This document shows positions 7,657-16,270 of a stretch of 47,718 bases of DNA, piece by piece (the stretch's first letter is position 1; each line of letters starts with the position of its first letter). Location of the stretch: NCBI RefSeq assembly GCF_020320395.1, contig NZ_JAEDAH010000043.1, forward strand, positions 110,035 to 157,752, written 5' to 3'. A program made the position numbers and the translations under genes. Under the pieces are notes generated by a model. That model was not told the DNA's origin. It saw only the letters and a list, made by a program, of their open reading frames with translations, and did not search any database. This DNA is from Thalassolituus marinus (GTDB taxonomy: Bacteria; Pseudomonadota; Gammaproteobacteria; Pseudomonadales; Oceanobacteraceae).

Positions 7657-8055
7657 ATGACAGACCGTTTTGAAAAGGGCTTAAAAATCCGTCGCGAAGT
7701 GATGGGCGATGCTTTCGTTGATAAGGCGTTGGACAATGCCACTGCCTTTACTATGCCGCTGCAGAAGCTGGTCAGTGAGTTCTGCTGGGGTGATGTGTGG
7801 GGCCGTGAGGGCTTGTCTAAGCGCGAACGCAGCCTGCTGAATCTGGCGATGATTTCGGTGCTTAACCGACAGCAGGAGCTGGCAGGGCATGTGCGCGGTG
7901 CCATCAATAATGGCGTCACGCCGGAGGAGATCCGCGAAGTACTGTTGCAGGTGCTGGTGTATGCCGGTGCGCCGACAGCGATTGATTCATTCCGCACCGC
8001 ATCTGCTGTTCTTACAGAGCTGGGGATTGATCTGAACGGAATGGAGGCGGAGTAA
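7657..8055 (+). CDS. Carboxymuconolactone decarboxylase family protein
   Basis: A 132-residue all-helical protein of the CMD/AhpD-like fold, closest in length and pattern to PcaC-type 4-carboxymuconolactone decarboxylases (MTDRFEKGLKIRREVMGDAFVDKAL, then LAGHVRGAINNGVTPEEIREVLLQVLVYAGAPTA). It has no CxxC, so it is not an AhpD-type thiol enzyme. The ATG at 7657 follows GAGG at 7648-7651; the frame is open much further upstream, but that part covers the tRNA fragment and has no family similarity. It stands alone with no aromatic-degradation neighbours, so the true substrate is uncertain. Confidence 0.85.
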   Translation: MTDRFEKGLKIRREVMGDAFVDKALDNATAFTMPLQKLVSEFCWGDVWGREGLSKRERSLLNLAMISVLNRQQELAGHVRGAINNGVTPEEIREVLLQVLVYAGAPTAIDSFRTASAVLTELGIDLNGMEAE

Positions 8056-8131
8056 GGGTTGACCAACCTTTACCCTGCGCTCAGTTCGCTTCCGTTACCA
8101 TAGTGCCCTTCGGTTTGTCAGAGGCTTCGTA

Positions 8132-8800
8132 ATGTCTTCATCGTCTGTTCGTGTCTGGGATATTTTTACCCGCCTGTTTCACTGGTTACTGGTAGCCGCC
8201 ATCGGTGTGGCTTGGTGGTCCGGTGAGCAGGGCGGTGAATGGATGAGCTGGCATCTGCGCGCAGGCTATCTGGTGCTGGGGCTGGTCATCTTTCGAGTGA
8301 TCTGGGGCTTTGCCGGTAGTCACTATGCGCGCTTCGGGCAGTTTTTACGCTCGCCAGCGTCTACCTTGGGTTATCTGAAAAATATGCTCAAGGGGCGTGA
8401 CGATGCGCACCTGGGTCACAACCCGGCAGGGGGTTGGGGTGTCATCGTGCTGTTGCTGCTATGTGCAGTGCAGGCAGGCACTGGCTTATTTGCCAACGAT
8501 GATATTTTTACCGAAGGACCGTTAGCGTATCTGGTGGGTTACGACCTCAGCATTGAGATCACCCGCTGGCATAAGCTGATGTTCAATGCTCTGCTGGCGA
8601 TGATTGCTTTGCATGTTCTGGCGGTGGTTTATCACCAGCGTTTTCGTAAGGAAGCCATCGTTCAGGCAATGATTACGGGTAAAAAGCCTGTGGCTGGTGA
8701 ACTGGCCGGGGTGACCGTTAATCGCAGCCGTGAATGGCTGCTGGGAAGCACCGCCGTGCTGATCAGCGCGGCGGCGGTATGGGGGCTGATCAGTCTTTGA
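8132..8800 (+). CDS. Cytochrome b561 family membrane protein
   Basis: A 222-residue integral membrane di-haem b-type cytochrome (Ni,Fe-hydrogenase b-subunit / b561 type). About four to five membrane segments are visible: residues 12-30, 41-62, 103-121, 143-166 and 196-216. Haem-ligand candidates are the His residues in RLFHWLL, WHLRAGY, RWHKLMF and LHVLAVVYH. These proteins pass electrons between quinol and a periplasmic partner. The convergent cytochrome c' gene overlaps its 3' end by 11 bp and is a plausible redox partner. Confidence 0.9.
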   Translation: MSSSSVRVWDIFTRLFHWLLVAAIGVAWWSGEQGGEWMSWHLRAGYLVLGLVIFRVIWGFAGSHYARFGQFLRSPASTLGYLKNMLKGRDDAHLGHNPAGGWGVIVLLLLCAVQAGTGLFANDDIFTEGPLAYLVGYDLSIEITRWHKLMFNALLAMIALHVLAVVYHQRFRKEAIVQAMITGKKPVAGELAGVTVNRSREWLLGSTAVLISAAAVWGLISL

Positions 8801-9236
8801 ATTTGTCGTGACAGCCTTTGCAGGTACGGGCTACCTGCATAAAGGCCGGAGCAATCTGGCCTTTATCGCCGCTTTTGGCGGCTTCCGCTAATTCTGCTGT
8901 TTTACTCTGGAAGTTTTCCATACCCGCTGCGAAGGTTTGCCAATCGCTTTCGATGGCAGGCAGTGCGGCGGTTGAGCGCTCATAGGTACCCGGAATAAAG
9001 CCTTCCAGTGGCATGTGGCTCAGAGCTGCCAGGTTGTTGGCACGACGGGCAAATTCTTCGGCGTTAAATTCCACTTTGCCTTTCATCATGTCGCCCATGG
9101 GACCGAAGTTCCACTTCACGGCTTTGAAGATGCCTTTACGGTACTCAACGGCTTCGAAGGGTTTCGGGGCGGCCAGGGCGGCACCGCTGAAACCGATCAG
9201 CGCGGCGCTGATTGTTACAGTCAGCAGTTTGTTCAT
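8790..9236 (-). CDS. Cytochrome c'
   Basis: A 148-residue exported c-type cytochrome. The signal peptide is residues 1-22 (MNKLLTV to AALA, cleavage before APKP), followed by a four-helix bundle and the haem motif CKGCH close to the C-terminus, the hallmark of cytochrome c'. Family members act in periplasmic electron transfer and in binding or detoxifying NO. It converges on and overlaps the cytochrome b561 gene, a pairing seen in other proteobacteria. Confidence 0.92.
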   Translation of the reverse strand: MNKLLTVTISAALIGFSGAALAAPKPFEAVEYRKGIFKAVKWNFGPMGDMMKGKVEFNAEEFARRANNLAALSHMPLEGFIPGTYERSTAALPAIESDWQTFAAGMENFQSKTAELAEAAKSGDKGQIAPAFMQVARTCKGCHDKFKD

Positions 9237-9406
9237 GGTGATTTCCTCTCTGCTTGGTCAGGTTCTGGGTCCCAGTGTATCTGCACAAGGCCTGCAGGCT
9301 ATAAGCCATTACCAACCTTTACACTTTAACGATCAATCGTGAGTGGCTACTGCTGCTGTCTCATGCCTTCTGATAGATTGCTGTGAAACACAAGTGAGGA
9401 CAGATC

Positions 9407-10522
9407 ATGGCCTGGATCGTAATGGTAGTGTTGCTGGTGGCAGTCGTCTATTACTGGCGCACGGCGGCTTTGCAACCGCAGCTGGTGTATCAGGATAATC
9501 GTCAGAATCAGCAGATAATTCAGGCCTTACCGGCATTGTCGCGACGTTTCTTTCCAACCTTCTGGATGTTCAATACGCACCTGCAGTTGATTGTTCTGGG
9601 CCTGAAAAAAGGACTGGGAGCGCGGCTGGAGTACGACCAGGCGCAAACTCTGACCATGAGTGATGGCGGCACCACCGCGTTGTACTGGCTGGGGCTGGAT
9701 AAACCGGCAGACACGCCAACCATTCTGGTGCTGCATACCATTACCGGTTCGCCGCACAGCATGCGCGGACTGGTGCGTGATGTTGCACGCTTTTCCGGTT
9801 TCCGCGTGGTGTTGTGTGTGCGCCGTGGCCACGGTGATCTGCCGTTAACTACGGCACGAATTAATACGATGGGCGACACCGCTGACCTGCGCGAGCAGAT
9901 CAGTGAAATTCAGCAGCGTTTTCCCCAGTCTCCCTTGTATGCCATTGGCAGCTCTGCGGGGTCTGGCTTGCTGGTACGTTATCTGGGTGAGGCTGGTGAT
10001 GATACGCCGGTTCAGGCGGCTATGGCCTTTTGTCCGGGGTACAATATTGAGGTCGCGTTTCAGCGCTCCCATTCGTTTTACAGCCGCATGATGGCGAAGA
10101 AACTGATTCGTCAGTTTATTACCTCGCATATACCGGCCTTCTCTGGGTTGCGCACCTACCAGCAGTGTATTCAGGCAGAAAATCTGCACGATTTTCATCA
10201 GAATTTATACGAATGTGCGGGCTTCGCCACGTTGCAGGATTTTATGGATGCCAGTAATCCGATGAAGGTATTCCGTGACATCCGTGTACCACTGCTGATT
10301 CTCAACAGCGAAGACGACCCGGTGTGTCATATCGATAATGCCTGGGAATACGAACAACAGATTCGCGCTATGCCAAACATGCTGCTGGCGGTAACCCGGC
10401 GCGGCAGTCATTGTGCCTATTTTTCCGGTCCGTTGGCGCACCCATGGGGTCATCAGCTGGCGGCAGATTATTTCCGCGCCAGCTACGAATCCGCGCAGAA
10501 ATTACCAGCAACTCAGTCGTAA
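9407..10522 (+). CDS. Membrane-anchored alpha/beta hydrolase (YheT-like)
   Basis: A 371-residue alpha/beta hydrolase with an N-terminal membrane anchor (residues 1-17). Oxyanion region HTITGSPHS is at about 110, the nucleophile elbow GSSAGS at about 184 (Ser), the acid Asp in LNSEDDPVCHIDN at about 304, and the His in RRGSHCAY at about 336. The layout resembles the YheT/EMB8 family of lipid- or ester-acting hydrolases; the substrate is not evident. Its 3' end overlaps the convergent FAN1-like gene by 10 bp. Confidence 0.85.
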   Translation: MAWIVMVVLLVAVVYYWRTAALQPQLVYQDNRQNQQIIQALPALSRRFFPTFWMFNTHLQLIVLGLKKGLGARLEYDQAQTLTMSDGGTTALYWLGLDKPADTPTILVLHTITGSPHSMRGLVRDVARFSGFRVVLCVRRGHGDLPLTTARINTMGDTADLREQISEIQQRFPQSPLYAIGSSAGSGLLVRYLGEAGDDTPVQAAMAFCPGYNIEVAFQRSHSFYSRMMAKKLIRQFITSHIPAFSGLRTYQQCIQAENLHDFHQNLYECAGFATLQDFMDASNPMKVFRDIRVPLLILNSEDDPVCHIDNAWEYEQQIRAMPNMLLAVTRRGSHCAYFSGPLAHPWGHQLAADYFRASYESAQKLPATQS

Positions 10523-12276
10523 CTGACGTAGCAGACACTGGCGTCGATATCGTGTTGCAGGAAAAAATCTAGCCATAAACGCTGGTGGTCCTGCAGCCGG
10601 TCGCCAGGTCCTTTCACTTCGATTAACGACCAGCCCGGTGGCTGTGTCTGCCCGTCGGCGAACCACACCAGATCCGGCAGCCCACGGCTGTGATGGCGCA
10701 GTTCGCTGAGCAGATGATGAAAAACAGCCTGTAAATGCGCAGCCGGAATATTCACCAGAGCCTGTTGCAGCAATTCCTTTGTTAGTGTCGGCCAGTGAAT
10801 CAGCGGACAGCTGATGCCATATTTCTCATCATAGCGGCTGTGAATAATCTGCTGATACCGGCCCTCTTCAATCGCACGAAATGCGTCTTCAATTTCTGCG
10901 GTGCGAGCTGTGGAAAAATCATCGCGGAATAAATCAGCCGGCCCCGACTGAAACGGGTGAAAGAAAGCACCCGCCACCGGCTTGTATATTGCCGGCCAGA
11001 ATAACAGCGCAAATAATGCAGGTAGCAGAGTGTTTTCAACATACCAGCACTGTCCTGAATTCTGCTGATTTAATGCATCCATTACCTGATATTCCACTGC
11101 ATCAGCATTGTCGCTCAGGCTCAGGTAACGGCTGGGGTATTCCTTAATAGTGCGGCGTTTGGCGCTAACCTTAATGCCACACTTTCTGGCCATACGCTGG
11201 TATATGCGCTCCAGTGTAATACGTGATTCCGGGTGCTGAATATTATTGAGAAGCTGGTGAGCTCGTTCGGCAACGGCCTGATAATCGCTGCTGCTGACTG
11301 CCAGTAACTCGCTGACACGCAATGCTCTGACCTGTGCTTCACGGTGGCTGGATAACGCATACACTGACAGTGCTGTGTCCAGTGCGCCTGTGCGCTCAAG
11401 GTCACGTCCGATATCGGCCAGAAAACGCTGTCGCCGCTGCTCAAGCCAGGTGATGGATGGTGGTTCCGCCGCCGTTGCCTGCTGACTGACAGCCAGCAAT
11501 GCCGCGGCGCATTGCTCAGCGCTGAGCTGCCGGTTTTTCCAGTCATCAACGCATTGGCTGTGCTGTTGCTGCAGTTCGCCCAGACGCTGAAAAAACAACA
11601 GGTCATTGCGCAGCGGAAAAGCCCGTGAAGACTCGGTTAAAGGCACAGCCTCATAGCGCTGGTGGCCGAGTTCGGTGAGAACAAATTCCGACCAGTCCTG
11701 CCAGTAATTACCAAAAAATAAAAGACGGATGGTATCGAACAGCGGCATACAGCGCAGTGATATATGTGCTGTGTTTTGGCCGGTCCACTGCTGGTAGGTC
11801 ATGCGCTGGTCATTGCCTTCGCTGCCGGTGCTCAGCATCAGAGCCAGTTGCCAGAGCGCGTCTTTTTTCAGGGACTTTTTAACCGTTTGCAGGGCCGGGG
11901 TAAGATCTGAACGATATTGCTGCTGGTGTTGCAGCAGTTGCAGAATGTCATCTTTTCGCAGCAAGGGGTACAGCTCATCGAGACTGACCTCTGGCTGTTG
12001 TTCAATAAATCCGGCGTCGCTCAGCGCTGTCATTGCAGCATCGATATCGACAATCTCAGCGTAGTGAAATGAGCCTGGCAGAAACTGTTCGCCCTTGCGC
12101 ATCACCATACGTAACAGCAGCGCGCGGGCATCGTCGGTGAGCAACTGAAAATCGTTAATCTGCTGCTGTTCTTCTGCGGCTAAAATATCGCTGCTGTGTT
12201 GCAGAACCCAGTTCAGTGCACTGTTAAAGTTATGCAGGTAATACAGAGGGTGATTCACGTCGGCCGGCGTAATCAT
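10513..12276 (-). CDS. FAN1-type structure-specific nuclease (VRR-NUC domain)
   Basis: A 587-residue bacterial homologue of Fanconi-associated nuclease 1, which cuts branched DNA and helps unhook interstrand crosslinks. The C-terminal VRR-NUC domain is clear: RGLPDLVWF (about residues 527-535) and LIEVKGPGDRLQDHQRLW (about 550-567) supply the PD-ExK set. The middle and N-terminal parts are helical and match the SAP-like and TPR-like parts of bacterial FAN1. Its ATG overlaps the stop of the upstream CLCA_X gene as ATGA, so the two proteins are made together. Confidence 0.9.
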   Translation of the reverse strand: MITPADVNHPLYYLHNFNSALNWVLQHSSDILAAEEQQQINDFQLLTDDARALLLRMVMRKGEQFLPGSFHYAEIVDIDAAMTALSDAGFIEQQPEVSLDELYPLLRKDDILQLLQHQQQYRSDLTPALQTVKKSLKKDALWQLALMLSTGSEGNDQRMTYQQWTGQNTAHISLRCMPLFDTIRLLFFGNYWQDWSEFVLTELGHQRYEAVPLTESSRAFPLRNDLLFFQRLGELQQQHSQCVDDWKNRQLSAEQCAAALLAVSQQATAAEPPSITWLEQRRQRFLADIGRDLERTGALDTALSVYALSSHREAQVRALRVSELLAVSSSDYQAVAERAHQLLNNIQHPESRITLERIYQRMARKCGIKVSAKRRTIKEYPSRYLSLSDNADAVEYQVMDALNQQNSGQCWYVENTLLPALFALLFWPAIYKPVAGAFFHPFQSGPADLFRDDFSTARTAEIEDAFRAIEEGRYQQIIHSRYDEKYGISCPLIHWPTLTKELLQQALVNIPAAHLQAVFHHLLSELRHHSRGLPDLVWFADGQTQPPGWSLIEVKGPGDRLQDHQRLWLDFFLQHDIDASVCYVSYD

Positions 12277-13130
12277 TGTGCATCCTGTGCTGCTTTGGCC
12301 TGACGCAGCAGACTGTTACTCAGGGCAGAGAAGTAGGCTGAAAAGGTCCGGCGAATCGCCAGCCGCTGACGACCCTGAGGATACAAACCTAACTGTGCCT
12401 CGGCCGATTTTTGCGTACCGCGCACCAGAAAAGCGTTCTTGATACCTGCGTCCTGTACAAAGGCTTCAAATGCGCGGGCGCACATTTCCTCTGGCTGACT
12501 GAAATAAACCACACCCTGTTTTTTATCCTGCGCTACCGATGCTTTAAACATATCGCTGGCGCATTCGCCATCGTCACTGAGCATCACGGCGGAGAAGCAC
12601 TGGCAGAGCAGGGCGGTCAGGCGGTGGGTCGGCGCTTCGTTGTTTTTAAGCCACAGTTTAGAGGCAAAGGCGAGTGGTTCGGCGCTGCTGAAGGCCTTGC
12701 TCGCCATGTGGTGATCAAAGGCATGAAACCACTCATGGGCAATACTGCCCGGGCCCGCGTTCTTGGCCAGCGCAAACGCCCGTTGCTGCGGAGCATAGTG
12801 AGCAGAGACACCCGGACGACCGCCTTTACCGTATTGCAGCGACAGCGTGCCACGTAGTGAAATCAGCTGCTGGCCCAGCAGCAGGTTATCGGTGTTGCTC
12901 AGCGGTTGCCCGGCCAGAATCTGAGTCAGATCACACAGCGCATCGAAGAACAGACCTGCCGCCTGTTCCTGTTCGCTGTTGGTTACCCATTTGCCGATTT
13001 CTACACCACGAAAATCAAACCACTGACGGATTGTGAGGAAATCAGGAATAACACCGCCCAGCAGCGCCCGATGGTCGGGGCCGGCACGATAGAAGGCACG
13101 CTTCAGCAGGGTGGATTCATTGGCTTTCAT
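12273..13130 (-). CDS. CLCA_X family protein with zincin-like HExxH motif
   Basis: A 285-residue protein that I recognise as the CLCA_X family of gammaproteobacteria. A zinc-peptidase-like signature HEWFHAFDHH is at about residues 137-146, inside a stretch that resembles large polyvalent/LPD-type peptidase-like domains. Activity has not been shown to my knowledge. There is no signal peptide. It is the first gene of a two-gene operon with the FAN1-type nuclease (ATGA overlap), which suggests a role in DNA repair. A peptidase acting on crosslinked protein is a speculative but testable idea. Confidence 0.75.
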   Translation of the reverse strand: MKANESTLLKRAFYRAGPDHRALLGGVIPDFLTIRQWFDFRGVEIGKWVTNSEQEQAAGLFFDALCDLTQILAGQPLSNTDNLLLGQQLISLRGTLSLQYGKGGRPGVSAHYAPQQRAFALAKNAGPGSIAHEWFHAFDHHMASKAFSSAEPLAFASKLWLKNNEAPTHRLTALLCQCFSAVMLSDDGECASDMFKASVAQDKKQGVVYFSQPEEMCARAFEAFVQDAGIKNAFLVRGTQKSAEAQLGLYPQGRQRLAIRRTFSAYFSALSNSLLRQAKAAQDAQ

Positions 13131-13225
13131 CAGGCACAGTGTGGCAGCAGTGAATGGATGATTATTACACAGGCTTAGCCGAAGTCAGCAATTCAACCGC
13201 CAGGCCGTTTTAAAAAGGGAATTGA

Positions 13226-14323
13226 ATGAAAAGCGCAGTTTACGACCGTGAAGGCGATCTGTTTTGTCTGGATGATACGCGCCTGCTGCGCCGGGTTCTT
13301 CTCATTTTTGGTTTGCCATTTATCGTCGTTGGCACTCTGATGCTGGCCGACGTGCTCTTCACATGGCTATTCGATAGCGGCCAGATTGCTGGTGGGCAGA
13401 TCTTTGCGACACTGCTGTTTCTGTTTTTTGGAGGGATGATCAGCACTCTGGAGTTTGGACGTTATCTGAGTGGCGATGGACGCTATCTGATCACCCGTCA
13501 TCGGTACTTTTTTATCCGCTGGGAAGAAAAACAGCCATTGGCAGCTTACAGCCATATTCAGTTGAAACGTGTTCTGTCGTCTTCTTCTGGCAGTAACCGA
13601 ACGTCTGCTATGTACGGTATCGTGCTTGATACTCGTTATATGGATACCGAATTATCCGCGGATTCTGATTATGTCAGTGCACGTGCCAAAGCCGAGCAGC
13701 TGGTAAAACAATTCAATCTTCCGCTGCAGGATTTTACGGGAGGCAAGCCGGTTATTACTCATCCTGAGGATATCGATCAGACGCTGACCTTGAGGCAGAC
13801 TGAAATGCCATTACCTCCGGCTAATAGTGGCATTCGCATGACATACGGGCGCGATGGCTTACGGTTTGTCCTGCCATCCCGTAAAGGCTTGCCGTTAGTT
13901 GGAATCTTCAGGCTGTTGGTGATTGTGTTTTGTGGATTGTTTATGCAGGAAAAAGTCGGAATTGATGCGCCGCCGGCGTTTATGCTGGCATTCAGCGGAG
14001 TGCTGTTTCTGATAGTAGCTATCAGTGTTTTTGAGTCGTTTTATCCGTATTTTTTTCGCCCATGGATTGAGTTCAGTAAGTCCGGAACCCGTGCCAGGCT
14101 GTCTGCATTTTCCAAGCCGGTAGACATTAGCCTGAAGGCTTTAGAAGAAGCACGGGTAAGCCCGCGTGGGCGTGTTATTCTTCGTTCTGATCAATTTTAT
14201 GCCGCGCTGCCGGTGCACAGCAGCCGGGAAGACGCTGAGTTTGTCTTGCAGCTTTTTCAGTGGCTGGCCACTATAGAGGCTGCTTCAGATTCTCAGCCTC
14301 TGAATTCAACACCCACAAATTAA
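13226..14323 (+). CDS. Uncharacterised four-helix membrane protein
   Basis: A 365-residue protein with two pairs of membrane helices (about 22-45, 50-72, 226-243 and 249-272) separated by a soluble domain of about 150 residues and followed by a C-terminal soluble domain. The layout is seen in DUF3592-like or bacterial-PH-like membrane proteins, but I cannot assign a family. The ATG at 13226 follows AAAGGGA. It ends 10 bp before hinT and may be cotranscribed with it. Confidence 0.75.
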   Translation: MKSAVYDREGDLFCLDDTRLLRRVLLIFGLPFIVVGTLMLADVLFTWLFDSGQIAGGQIFATLLFLFFGGMISTLEFGRYLSGDGRYLITRHRYFFIRWEEKQPLAAYSHIQLKRVLSSSSGSNRTSAMYGIVLDTRYMDTELSADSDYVSARAKAEQLVKQFNLPLQDFTGGKPVITHPEDIDQTLTLRQTEMPLPPANSGIRMTYGRDGLRFVLPSRKGLPLVGIFRLLVIVFCGLFMQEKVGIDAPPAFMLAFSGVLFLIVAISVFESFYPYFFRPWIEFSKSGTRARLSAFSKPVDISLKALEEARVSPRGRVILRSDQFYAALPVHSSREDAEFVLQLFQWLATIEAASDSQPLNSTPTN

Positions 14324-14333
14324 GGAGTCATCG

Positions 14334-14678
14334 ATGTCTGAGGACACTATTTTCGGCAAAATCGCCCGTGGTGAAATGGATGCCAACATCGTTTATGAAG
14401 ACGATCTGTGCCTGGCATTCCGCGATCTGTATCCGGCCGCACCTATGCATATTCTGCTGATTCCACGTAAGCCGATTCCTCGTCTGTGTGATGCGGTGGA
14501 AGACGATAAAGAACTGCTGGGTCACTTGATGCTGGTAGCGACCAAAATCGCTGAACAGGAAGGCCTGGGCGATGCTTACCGTCTGGTGGTGAACAATGGC
14601 GAGAAGGCCAGTCAGTCGGTATTCCACCTGCACCTTCATATTATTGGCGGTCGTCCGCTGCAGTGGCCTCCGGGCTGA
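14334..14678 (+). CDS. hinT: Histidine triad nucleotide-binding protein HinT
   Basis: A 114-residue HIT protein, the normal length for bacterial HinT, a purine nucleoside phosphoramidase. The signature HLHLHIIGGR (about 101-110) holds the histidine triad, and the N-terminal SEDTIFGKIARGEM and YEDDLCLAFRDLYPAAPMHILLIPRK segments are highly conserved. The start has AGGAG upstream. It lies between a membrane-protein gene and a ModF-like ATPase, 12 bp before the latter, so the three may form one transcript. Confidence 0.95.
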   Translation: MSEDTIFGKIARGEMDANIVYEDDLCLAFRDLYPAAPMHILLIPRKPIPRLCDAVEDDKELLGHLMLVATKIAEQEGLGDAYRLVVNNGEKASQSVFHLHLHIIGGRPLQWPPG

Positions 14679-14690
14679 GGTCGGTAACGC

Positions 14691-16121
14691 ATGATCTTTA
14701 ACGATGTACTGGCTCGTCTTTACGACGGGCGTCATCTGCGTGTTGATCGCTGGCAGGTAAATGCCGGTGAATACTGGGCCATTGCCGGGACCAACGGCAG
14801 TGGCAAAACGGTGCTGTCGCGCCTGACCGCTGACGACGTGGTGCTGAATCACGGCGATGTCAGCAATCTGCCTGCGCGGGTGGAATTTGTCTCGCTAGAA
14901 GCCCAGGCTGCACAGATCGAAATCGAGCGTAAAGAAGACGAAAGCGATCTGAATGACTCGCCGGATAAAGGCACGCTGATTCGCGAGTATCTGGCACCAC
15001 TGGCGGAGGTTGAAGAGTGGGTAGAGCGCTTTGGCATTCGTCATCTGCTCGATTCTGGTTTTCGGGCGTTATCCACCGGTGAAAGCCGTAAAGTACTGCT
15101 GATTCACGCTTTGCGTGAACGCCCGGATTTACTGGTACTGGATGAGCCGCTGGAAGGTCTGGATCAGGCCAGTCGCGCAGCGTTAACTGAAGCGCTGCAG
15201 CAGTTACAGCAGCAGGGGCAGGCCATGTTATGGGTCGCCAACCGTCTGGATGAACTGCCAGACTGGATTACCCATGTTGCCTTTATGCACGATGCCCATC
15301 TGCTGTATCAGGGCGAAAAAACGGAGGTGCTGGCAACGCCGGAACTGCAGGGCTTAATGCATTTCGACCGCCCGTTACCGGACTTTCCTGCTAGTGGCCG
15401 TGAGCCTCTGCAGCTGGCTGCTGGCGACCCGCTGGTGGGGATGAAAGACGTGTCCATTCGCTATGACGAACGCGAGCTGTTTGCGGGTCTGAACTGGCGC
15501 GTCGAGCCCGGCACGCACTGGGCCATTCAGGGGCCGAACGGCTGTGGTAAAACCAGCCTGCTGCAACTGATTACCGGCGATAACCCACAGTGCTACCGCA
15601 ACGACCTGAAGCTGTTTGGTATTCAGCGTGGTAGCGGTGAAACCATCTGGGATATCAAAAAGCATATCGGCCTGGTGTCGGCTTCCCTGCAATGGGAGTA
15701 CCGTGCCACCACTAACGTACTGAGCACGGTTATTTCCGGGCTGTACGACAGCATTGGCCTGTATCAGAGCACCGGTGACGACGACAAACAGCTGGCACTG
15801 AAATGGCTGGAAATTATCGGCCTGCGCGATAAAGCCAACAAGAGCCTGCAACACCTGTCCTATGGTGAACAGCGTCTGGTGCTGATTGCGCGCGCCCTGA
15901 TTAAACAACCGCCGCTGCTGATTCTGGATGAGCCGTGCCAGGGGCTGGACGACCCAAGCCGTATGTTAGTGCTCGCTTTCATTAACCGGCTGGCCGAGCA
16001 GCAGGCGATTACTCTGCTGTATGTGACCCACCACGCGGATGAAATTCCGGCGGCTATCAGTCATCGACTGCAGTTTCAGTTCGAGGATGGTCACAGCACA
16101 CTCCATCAGGTTGTGGTCTGA
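14691..16121 (+). CDS. ModF-like twin ABC ATPase
   Basis: A 476-residue protein with two ABC nucleotide-binding domains and no membrane part, as in E. coli ModF. The N-terminal half has Walker A GTNGSGKT (about 33-40), signature LSTGES and Walker B LLVLDEP. The C-terminal half has Walker A GPNGCGKT (about 283-290), signature LSYGEQ and Walker B LLILDEP. ModF is linked to molybdate metabolism by gene neighbourhood in E. coli, but no molybdate genes are seen here, so the molecular role stays open. Confidence 0.88.
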   Translation: MIFNDVLARLYDGRHLRVDRWQVNAGEYWAIAGTNGSGKTVLSRLTADDVVLNHGDVSNLPARVEFVSLEAQAAQIEIERKEDESDLNDSPDKGTLIREYLAPLAEVEEWVERFGIRHLLDSGFRALSTGESRKVLLIHALRERPDLLVLDEPLEGLDQASRAALTEALQQLQQQGQAMLWVANRLDELPDWITHVAFMHDAHLLYQGEKTEVLATPELQGLMHFDRPLPDFPASGREPLQLAAGDPLVGMKDVSIRYDERELFAGLNWRVEPGTHWAIQGPNGCGKTSLLQLITGDNPQCYRNDLKLFGIQRGSGETIWDIKKHIGLVSASLQWEYRATTNVLSTVISGLYDSIGLYQSTGDDDKQLALKWLEIIGLRDKANKSLQHLSYGEQRLVLIARALIKQPPLLILDEPCQGLDDPSRMLVLAFINRLAEQQAITLLYVTHHADEIPAAISHRLQFQFEDGHSTLHQVVV

Positions 16122-16270
16122 CTCGTAATGGCTTGAGCTTGTGAGTTACTCGCAGGTTCAGGCTGAAACCGAACCCCATGGTTCATGAAAGTCACACTCA
16201 TTCTTCTGGCTTAACGACCGTGCAGCGCTAAACTTAAATAAGTCATTATGGCTTCAGTTCAGGCAGCAAC

